Positions 33,354 to 40,826 of a stretch of 64,000 nt of DNA are shown here, piece after piece (the first letter of the stretch is position 1; every line of letters starts with the position of its first letter). Origin of the DNA: Closterium sp. Naga37s-1. Taxonomy: Eukaryota > Streptophyta > Zygnematophyceae > Desmidiales > Closteriaceae. The notes beneath the pieces are model-generated. The model was not told the origin of the DNA. It was given only the letters and a program-made list of their open reading frames with translations, and did not search any database. The stretch is from NCBI GenBank assembly GCA_947471745.1, contig CANJKZ010000092.1, positions 1,798,001 through 1,862,000 on the forward strand, given 5' to 3'. The position numbers were made by a program, and so were the translations under genes.

Positions 33354-36300
33354 ATGGGGAAGCCCAAAGCCAGGCCAGCCACTAAGGGGGCCGGCACAGG
33401 GAATACACCCGCTACTCGGCGAGTATCCAGCACAGCCTCCTGTCCATCCAGCGAAGGACGGATGCGGCTGCTGATACAAGGCCGAGGGGGGCCCCCTGAC
33501 CAGAGTCAGCAAGCCGCATCATCGCCCCAGGGCCGGGCCCGAGCGCTGCACCAGGGGCGCCCTGGACAAGTCCGATCAGGGGGAGATAATGCAGCATCTC
33601 CGTTGCCGCGGACACCGCCGCCGACTTCTCCGATGGCATCATCCCCCCAACCTCGACACCCTGGCACGCCAAGCACACGTGGAGCTGGTCCAGTACGTAC
33701 GACAGCAGTGTCAAGCACGTCCCCACGTGCATTACGTGTTGCTCGACGTGGAGAGGCGTCCCAGCTATACGTGCAGCAGCACGAGAAGCTGGTGGGACGG
33801 GAGGGAATAGCAGCACCTGGGGAGGTGGCGGAGGAATAGGAGACGGCGGGGGGCGAGGCGGCTACGGCCGCGGCGGCAGTGGAAAACGGCGCAACGGCGA
33901 CTGAGTCGGAGGCGGCTGTGGCGGTTGAGGCTGCAGATGCTGCGGGGCCGGAGGTGGTTGCTGCTGAGGTGATTGGGGCGGCGGTTGCAGTTGAGCTTGG
34001 CGGGCTTGTCGCTGCCTTTGGCGGCGGCTCAGCTTCACCCTCTGCCATCCCCCAAGCATTGCAACCAGAGGTGCTGGGACTGGCAGTGGCTCTGGAACAA
34101 ACAGAGGAGGCAGAGCTGGTGGTGTCACCGGAACCTGTAACGGCGGCTGTGCTGGCTGCGGTAGTGACAGCGGCGGCAGGGGAACAGGACGGAGACCAGG
34201 CCGAGGAGGATGAGCCGACCGCCGTTGGGAGCGCCGAAACATCTGCGGCTGCCGAGGGCGCAAGCACGCAGGGGCACGGCCAGGAGGGGAGTGACAGGCG
34301 GGGTCACAGACCCAGCGTAGCTGCCTGCGCCGCCCGCGGGAAGGCAGGGAAGAAGAAGCTTCGAGCCCAGCCAGCACCGAGGATGCCCGGAGCAGGGCTG
34401 GGACCTGGTCCCCCAGGACCCCTCCTGGGCTGGCTTCTGCAAGGGCAGTTGCCACGAGCGCAAGGGCGTCAATTGCCATCTGCGGGGACGAGCGGTGGGG
34501 GCATAGAAGCAGAGAACGACATTAGGCAAGCAACCACCGTGAACAACAACTTGCCAGCAGCTGCAGCAGTAGAAACAGTACCGCAACAAACACCCCGCCG
34601 TGAAACACGGAGCACAACACGCGCCCAGGGGATTACCTGGGGCCAACCGCGAGGTCACCAGACAGTCCCGGCTAACACGCTGTGGATCCCGGCGGGCCGA
34701 GGCGGGGAGAGGCGGAGCCCGCGGGGCAAGAGGTGGATGGATAGGAGGTGGCGCAATCATTGGTGGAAGAGAGGCGCTGCTGCGTTCGGGAACGTGGCGG
34801 GAACGCCACGATCGCCCTGAACAGGTGGCGGATCCCACAACTCAGAATGAAGCAGAGGCTGAAAGGGGTGAGGTTGGGGAGGATTATGAAGCTTCGGCCT
34901 CAATGCCCTCGGAAGAAATCTCACTGGAAGAGGAAGGAGAGGGGACAATGAGAGGGGAGCGAGGGCGACGGGAGGAGAGGAGAAACCCTCGGGAGGAGAG
35001 GGTGAACGAGGAAGCCCCAAATGAGGGACAGAGTGACTCAGGGGCCAGATCACCATCTGACTTGGCGGACGACTCTTCCATCTGGGAGCTGGCAGCCACG
35101 TGGGACAAATATCCACTCCAAAAAGGGGATCAACCCTTCGTGGTACGCAGAATGCCGCCCAAGATCCTCGAGAGCTACACGCTCTGCCTCCTTGCGCCAC
35201 TTATTCGACTCTCAAAAAATCCTGACTGCCCAGGTGCATGGGCGATCCTACAGTACTTACCGAGGCTGACGCTACGTCCGGCACCTGAACCTGTTGAAGG
35301 CAGTCGGTGGACAGCAATAGAACTGCGCCTGCACCAGTTCCAACTCGGCACCTGGCAGCCCCTCTACACCGACGCGTGTGTCATCCCCGACAATGAGAGT
35401 CCGGTACGACACCAACCGGACGATGCAGGTTTATGCGCAAGGGCGGAGGGGTTGATACGGAAAGGAAATATTTCCAAAGCGGTAGCAGCGTTACGAACTA
35501 CACCGCTCGCAGAAGCCGCGGCGGCAACATTGACGGCACTCCAAGCGAAACACCCCCCAGCTAAAACATCGCTACCAGGCCTGGTTACCGGGTTCAACCG
35601 CTCGACCCTCAGCGTGTCGGCGGACGAGCTTCGCGAAATTCTCAAGAAATGTCCGAACGGGGTTGGAGCAGGCCCATCAGGCACCTATTTCGAACACCTC
35701 AAGGATCCGACACTGGCAAACGGGGAGGTGCTTTTCCTACTCGCTAAGACAGTGACTTGCCTGCTGAGCACGTTCCAAACACAATCGACCTGCGACCTGC
35801 TGCTGCCTTCACTGTTAATCGCCCTAGAAAAGCCAGGAGGAGGCGTCCGCCCTATCGCGATAGGGGAAGCTATACTTCGCGTCGTGGCTAAGGCAGCACT
35901 GAGAGGTTTAACGGACAACATAAAAGAGTTTTTCTTACCGGTGCAATTTGGGGTGGCGATACCGGGAGGTGCTGAGTGTATCATACACTCCGTCAGATCA
36001 CTACTAAGAGACGGCGACACACGAGTAGCGCTACAGCTGGACATAGAAAACGCCTTCAACAGCGTCGAACGGGCGGCTTTCTTCAACGCTCTCTCCCAGT
36101 CCAGTTTGCTGCAGCTCATGCCTCTCGTCAGAACACTCTATGTGGCACCTTCGTCTCTCTTGGTGGATGAGCGTCTAGGGGTGAACCATATCCTCTCGTC
36201 ACGAGATGTGCGTCAAGGGGACCCGCTCGGTCCACTACTCTTCGCGGCTGCGATTCAACCGTGCCTGCTTAGCACGGCAACCTTCTTACCAGAAGTCGCC

Positions 36301-37910
36301 ATAGTAGCCTACGCTGACGACATAGCGATAGTGGGGCCGAAGGAGGCCTGCTACGAGGCCTTTGGGGCCATCACAAGGGAGCTGGCAATACTCGGCCTCC
36401 ACTGCAACATCGCAAAATCATCAGCATGGGGACAAACCCTCGCGGACGATGTCGGCACGGCACCTCCTATCGGCCTGCAGCAGATCGCAGACGGGATTCG
36501 GGTTCTAGGCAGCCCAGCCGGCTCGCCTGCTTTTTGCACCGCCCAAGCACAGTCGAGGCTAGATAAGGCATCGGCCCCATTACCTCTGGTGGCGCAGCTC
36601 CACTCGCAGAGCGCGATGCTCATCCTCACGAGGAGCATATCCCGCTGAATCTCCTACCTGCTGAGGACGACACTGGCGGAAGTATTGGAGAGAGAGGGGT
36701 GGAGCGGCTGGAGTGAAACACTGATGGCAGCAGCATTAGCAGCGGATAAACTTCGGGTACCCCCAAACGAGCTGGAGAGGAGTCTGTTGTGGCGCCAGGG
36801 AACTTTACCGGTCAGGTTGGGGGGATTGGGGATTATTGACCCAGTCTTAGAGGCACCTGCCGCCTACATTGCCTCGGTCACGGAGGCGCAGCAACTTTTA
36901 CGGCAGATGAACCTACCTGAGGCCTACCTCTTGAGCAGGGCGGTCGAGCTGCTGAACCACGAGTGGACCCCTGACCCACCTGGTATCAACCCCCTGACAC
37001 CACTGGAAGCTGGGCTGCCCATGGCTGCACGGGCGGCACTACACACCTACAGGGAGCAGCCGGCAGGGCAAGGGAACCTTCAACTGACCCTGTCTCGCCA
37101 CATCAACGAGACAAGGGCGGCGGAGCTGCTGGCTGACACGATAGAGGACCGCCCAGGGAAGGACCGGGGGCACGCAGTGCGGCTCATCAGCTTGCAAGGG
37201 GTGGGAGCGGGGGACTGGCTCCATGCCATCCCAACGAGATCTGACCTTACATTTGCCCCTGGTCAGTACTCGTTGGCACTTGGCTTCCGCCTCGGCATGG
37301 CCCTTCCAGTCACAGTTGCCTGCCCATGCAAGCGTGCCAACACAGCAATCACCGACACGAGCCTAGCAAACCACCTCTTGCGGTGTGGTTACGGGGGAGA
37401 TGTCATCCGCACGCACAATGCCCTTGTGTTCGCTCTGCTCCGGATGGCAAAGGAGGCCGACTTCATCGTTTTCCATGAAACTACTACCTTCTCCCCACCG
37501 GTGATCAGGAAGAGAGGTGATCTTGCTATTCGTGACAAGGAGTCGAATGAGACATGGTGACTGATCCAGTGCTGCAGTGCCCCACCGACGTGACGGTGAT
37601 TGATCCAGTGCTGCAGTGCCGCGACAAACGTGCTCGGAAGCCTCCTGGATGGGCGGCAAGGGAAGCCTCGGAGAGGAAACACAGGATCTATGAGGGGCGG
37701 CCTGATTACGTGGGTTTCTTTGGGTTGGCAGTGGAGACGTACGGTGCCTTAGCTACGGATACACAACAGTTTATCCGCCTGCTAGCAACCTCGGCGGCAA
37801 AAAGGAGGTTCCCCAGGGGAGGCTCACCACCACCACTGCACGGCTCACCGCTCACTACAGGCAGTGCTTCAGTGTCATGCTCCAGCGCTCACAGGCGACG
37901 TCATTCCTGA
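33354..37910 (+). pseudogene. GA-3 sense ORF: RT and RLE, degenerate
   Basis: The start ATG at 33,354 lies in GCCGCCATGG, an ideal initiation context. The frame is open to 34,820 except for one TAG at 33,837, then shifts by one. From 34,600 the frame has an acidic patch (PSEEISLEEEGEG), GVGAGPSGTYFEHLKD, LLIALEKPGGGVRPIAIGEA, DVRQGDPLGPLLFA and AYADDIAIVG. A TGA at 36,646 replaces an Arg of ISRR. The frame continues to 37,560 with CPC, LANHLLRC and RTHNALVFALLRM. A ~45-bp imperfect duplication of CTGATCCAGTGCTGCAGTGC at 37,560-37,620 shifts the frame inside the endonuclease. TDVTVIDP and FGLAVETYG follow. Confidence 0.83.
33412..34479 (-). pseudogene. GA-3 possible antisense ORF
   Basis: Opposite the 5' part of the sense ORF, the minus strand is open from ATG 34,479 to 33,862 and, after a stop, in the same frame from about 33,816 to 33,412. 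It has a helical-looking N-terminus (MAIDALALVATALAEA), a Pro/Gln-rich middle with KLSRRQRQRQARQAQ, and a hydrophobic C-terminal part (LLSYVLDQLHVCLACQG). Layout resembles the antisense ORF of the other copies, but I cannot align them with confidence and have no second copy to test codon constraint. Confidence 0.35.
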
Positions 37911-38397
37911 ACAAGTCTAACATAGGTGACGTGGCAGCCTTCTCATAGACGGCTAGGGACCCTTGGGAACCTGCCTAGGGGACCTCTGGCAGGTCCTCGA
38001 GGATGAGATGGACGGGGTGATGGGTCAGTAAGCAGGATAGCTGCGGGCTAGGTGTCTAGCTGAGTGTTAGCCACCTGCATTGCCTGTCTTGTCTTGTCTT
38101 GTCTTGTTTGCCTTGCCTTGCCTTCCTTGCCTGGCCTTGCTTGCCTTGCTCGGCTTGGAGTTGCCTTGTCTGCCTACCATGCCTGTTTGTGCCTTGCCTT
38201 GCCTTGCCTTTCCTCTTCTGCCCTCAAGGTCCTGACCTGCTGGTACTGATTGGTTTGCTAGCCCGACCTCCCACTGGCTACTTGTTGTGCCTACCTTGGC
38301 CCTGCCTCGCATAACTGGTTGCTCATAGGATTAGGCCTGTTCTATACTTTGCTCTTGCCAATGCCTGTACCTCTATGAACCTATCAAGGAAGGACTG

Positions 38398-38399
<2 letters not shown>
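37911..38399 (+). other. GA-3 3' untranslated region
   Basis: There is no coding signal. It contains irregular TCTTG/CCTTG repeats at 38,085-38,220 and ends CTTGAGAG at the (GA)n tract. It is much longer than the ~90-bp 3' regions of GA-4 and GA-6. Confidence 0.55.

Positions 38400-38463
<64 letters not shown>
38400..38463 (+). repeat. (GA)n between GA-3 and GA-4
   Basis: This is a (GA)n tract of about 63 bp, directly after GGACTGCTT and before the first GA-4 module GGCCCTAGTAG. Confidence 0.97.
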
Positions 38464-38464
<1 letters not shown>

Positions 38465-38578
38465 CCCTAGTAGTTAGTCCTTAGCCTCCCCAGCCCTCTC
38501 CAGCCTAGTATATAGCTCTGTCTGCGTGCTCACTCTCCTCATTGAGCGGTTTTTTATTCTCCTAAGCGAGCGCGAGAG

Positions 38579-38655
<77 letters not shown>

Positions 38656-38763
38656 CATAGTCCATAGCCTCTCCAGCCCTCCCCAGCCTAGTATAAAGGC
38701 CCTGGTATCTATTTCTGGAGCTTCATTATTCAGTTCTTGGTTCGTGTGCTCTCCTAACCGAGC

Positions 38764-38839
<76 letters not shown>

Positions 38840-38941
38840 CATAGTCCATAGCCTCTCCAGCCCTCCCCAGCCTAGTATAAAGGCCCTGGTATCTATTTCT
38901 GGAGCTTCATTATTCAGTTCTTGGTTCGTGTGCTCTCCTAA
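38464..38941 (+). promoter_or_regulatory. GA-4 tandem 5' promoter modules (three)
   Basis: Module 1 has TATATA at 38,509; module 2 has TATAAA at 38,692; module 3 has TATAAA at 38,874. Each module is headed by a (GA)n tract (38,400-38,463; about 38,571-38,654; about 38,765-38,839). Modules 2 and 3 are nearly identical with a 182-bp period, both containing CTCTCCAGCCCTCCCCAGCC and CTTCATTATTCAGTT and ending CTCCTAACCGAGCGG. The last one runs into the hairpin leader. The layout resembles the repeated 5' monomers of mouse L1. Confidence 0.7.
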
Positions 38942-39020
38942 CCGAGCGGCTCGCGCCGGCCGCCTTCGGCGGCCGACGCTCGACAGCGCGGCCTTCGGCC
39001 GTGCGTGAGGGGACGGCAAG
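38942..39020 (+). ncRNA. GA-4 structured 5' leader
   Basis: Hairpin 1 is GGCCGCC-TTC-GGCGGCC with extension; hairpin 2 is GCGCGGCC-TTC-GGCCGTGC, where a G-U pair replaces G-C relative to GA-5 and GA-6. CGAGCG before hairpin 1 can pair with CGCTCG after it, and CTCGCGC with GCGTGAG after hairpin 2. Those two long-range pairings would cross and make a nested double pseudoknot in the order seen in HDV-like ribozymes, but the second is present only in part of the copies. Confidence 0.55.
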
Positions 39021-39064
39021 GGCACACCGCGCAAACATCTACATTACTGAGTTGACATACATAC

Positions 39065-39088
39065 ATGGCATCACACATAGAGGCCTAG
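39065..39088 (+). CDS. GA-4 seven-codon upstream ORF
   Basis: ATG GCA ... TAG encodes MASHIEA and ends one nucleotide before the main ATG at 39,090. It is conserved in length in five copies. Confidence 0.55.
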   Translation: MASHIEA

Positions 39089-39089
39089 A

Positions 39090-40826
39090 ATGGCGGGAAC
39101 AGATATAGGGGAGCCCGCAACTACATGCGGTGAGCTCCAAGGGCGTGAAGAACGCCCGTCAGGGAGCGCCACAGCTCCCGGACCACTAGCGTGCTTGCGC
39201 CGATCGCCGCGGCTCCAGATCCTGCGCGCAAATGCCGCCTCAAGCTCCGGACAGCCTCGTCCAGCTGTCCCGCAGCAGCAGCGCCACCCTCCGCGGGCGC
39301 AGCCAGCACGGGCGCCAGCAGCACTGCGAGCTGGTCCGCCGCATCCAAGCAGGTCTCGCGCGGACGGTCGCGGAACGTCTCAGGAGGGACCACATGGAGT
39401 GAGGCGTGAGCAAGGACTTGTATCAGCAACAACGCGTGGAGACTCTCTGCGAGGCGGTGGAGCTGACCGAGAGTCGACTCAGGAACACGCGTTTGCGGAG
39501 GCTGAAGCGCCTCCGCCAGGAACTGGAGCGGCTCATCAGCTGCATACTGAGCCGCTGCCGCACCACCACCCGCGGCCACAAACTCCACCCCCGCAACAGG
39601 CGGAACCGGCGGCAGATGCAGACGAGAGCCGGGAGCTGGCGCCGCTACAAAAGGAGAGGGAGCTGACGGGGCGGGGACAGGCGGAGGAAGTGGAGCAGCC
39701 GGCGGAAGGACCACAGGAGGCACAGTCGCACGAGGAGCCACGGGCGCTGGCGCAGCCCGCAGCGAACTGCTCTGGCTCTGCACCGCCCTCTCCTCGCGCA
39801 CGGCCCGGGACACCTCCCACTGAAGATCCGCCATTGTCACGGGCGGACGATACCTCCCGCCGCCACCACGCCCGTGGGGACCCCTCCAGCCCCCATTGCC
39901 ACCCGGGTGAGCGGGCCACTGGGCCTGCTGCTGGTAGCACCGAGGGGAGTTGCGCCGGCGCCGCGACGTCTCGCGCTCCTGTTGGGGCGCTGGAGAATGG
40001 GGCCGGGAGAGACGGCGGTCAGGCGACGGGGGACGAGACGGCTCACCAACAGGGACTGCTGGCGGCAGAGCGGGAGCCATCAGGTTCGCACCGGGAGGCG
40101 CAACCATCGGGACCGGGCCGACAGTGGTGGCGGACGCCGCCTTCGGGGAAGAAGCAGACGCCGGCGCAAGCTCGCCGGGGACAGAAACGACAGGTGCACC
40201 AGGAGCGCCAGGGACAGGGACAGGGGGAACAGCAACCTCCCCAGCAGGAGCAACCGTCGTCGGCGCCACAACGGGAGCAGGGGGAACAGGAGCGACAGTC
40301 GGAGCGGGAGGAGCAACAACCGGCGCAGACGGCGCAGCCTCGTTCACGTCGTGAGGACCCCCGGATACGAGGGGAGGAGTCTTTTCAGCGTCTACTGTCG
40401 CGGGCTTCGGAGCAGACGGCGGCGGGTACCCCGTCGCCATGGCCCCCGCTCCGGAGGCAGACGACGGCTTTCCGAACGCAACCGACGCAGCGCCAGCGCG
40501 CATTGGCGAGTAATCGGTCACACCAGCAATCACCATCGCGAGACCGAGGAGCGCGAGGCGGAGGGCGTGAAGCAGCTAGCGGACAGGGAGGAGGGCCGGA
40601 AAACGGCTATCAGTCGGAGGCACGAAGGGCTTTAACCAGGCTAGATAACGACGAAGAGGGAACGGACCCCTCTTATAGGGAGGAGCCCATGCCCTCGAGC
40701 GAAGATGAAGGGACGGAAGGAGAGGAAGGAGTAAGGGAGAACGGGAGGAGGACGGGAGCAAGACCAAGGCAGTCCCTTGACGAGCAAAGGGACACCGCTG
40801 GTGGACCGTCCGATGCCAATCGTACA
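39090..40826 (+). CDS. GA-4 sense ORF, N-terminal part overlapping the antisense ORF
   Basis: The frame from ATG 39,090 stays open to 41,234, but homology to relatives leaves it at about 40,826, where an extra base moves RDPSDANRTG out of phase with the RT frame. The first ~430 codons (ACLRRSPRLQILRA near the start, then Gln/Pro/Arg-rich) lie opposite the antisense ORF, and variation there fits the antisense codons better than these. From about 40,360 on (EESFQRLLSRASE, RQRALASN, PSYREEPMPSSEDEG) differences among copies are mostly synonymous in this frame, including CTG/TTA/TTG for Leu, so this part is genuine sense coding. No known domain was recognised. Confidence 0.6.
39121..40440 (-). 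CDS. GA-4 antisense ORF (ORF-A), 439 residues, intact
   Basis: It starts at ATG 40,440 (MATGYPPPSAPKP, aligned with starts in GA-1, 5, 6 and 7) and ends TAG at 39,121. Residues 1-140 are Pro/Ala/Val-rich. Around 140-200 are SRPPSPDRRLSRPHSP, an Arg-rich SRRRRNSPR and a Gly/Arg box (GGWRGPHGRGGGGRYRPP). Around 200-230 is a likely short coiled coil (TMADLQWEVSRAVREERA). The last ~140 residues are a helical domain (LGQLHRLAESLHALLLIQVL, CLDAADQLAVLLAPVLAA, LVVRELWRSLTGVL). Across 46 aligned codons in GA-1, 4, 5 and 6, I count 27 variable third positions against 10 first and 4 second, on the antisense reading. RNA binding is inferred from the Arg/Gly box. I recognise no named family. Confidence 0.75.
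   Translation of the reverse strand: MATGYPPPSAPKPATVDAEKTPPLVSGGPHDVNEAAPSAPVVAPPAPTVAPVPPAPVVAPTTVAPAGEVAVPPVPVPGAPGAPVVSVPGELAPASASSPKAASATTVGPVPMVAPPGANLMAPALPPAVPVGEPSRPPSPDRRLSRPHSPAPQQERETSRRRRNSPRCYQQQAQWPAHPGGNGGWRGPHGRGGGGRYRPPVTMADLQWEVSRAVREERAVQSQSSSLRAAPAPVAPRATVPPVVLPPAAPLPPPVPAPSAPSPFVAAPAPGSRLHLPPVPPVAGVEFVAAGGGAAAAQYAADEPLQFLAEALQPPQTRVPESTLGQLHRLAESLHALLLIQVLAHASLHVVPPETFRDRPRETCLDAADQLAVLLAPVLAAPAEGGAAAAGQLDEAVRSLRRHLRAGSGAAAIGASTLVVRELWRSLTGVLHALGAHRM
40672..40677 (-). promoter_or_regulatory. GA-4 candidate antisense TATA box
   Basis: On the minus strand CCTATAAGAGGGG occurs 232-237 bp before the antisense ATG. GA-5, GA-6 and GA-7 have the same hexamer TATAAG at nearly the same distance. 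On the plus strand the same bases encode the conserved Ser/Thr-Tyr-Arg-Glu-Glu, so conservation may also come from the protein. Confidence 0.4.

Larger units (their letters stand above)
33311..38400 (+). mobile_element. GA-3: divergent subfamily member, RLE-type non-LTR retrotransposon
   Basis: It lies between (GA)n tracts and ends TATCAAGGAAGGACTGCTT followed by (GA)n. Coding order is the same, but RT and RLE differ strongly from the other copies (for example LQLDIENAFNSVER and IVAYADDIAIVG). It has no TATA module, hairpin leader or seven-codon upstream ORF, so it is 5'-truncated or uses another promoter. Its 3' untranslated region (37,911-38,400) is long and pyrimidine-rich (CCTTG/TCTTG repeats, 38,085-38,220). 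Confidence 0.82.

Noticed and set aside
34125-34838. Second long minus-strand ORF in GA-3 (Cys-rich, about 237 codons)
   Set aside because: It is out of frame with the better antisense candidate, overlaps the sense ORF in GC-rich DNA and resembles nothing in the other copies.
38942-39020. Firm call of an HDV-like ribozyme in the GA leaders
   Set aside because: Topology is suggestive but the 5' pairing strand is absent in GA-1 and GA-6 and no clear catalytic core is seen; kept only as a hypothesis.
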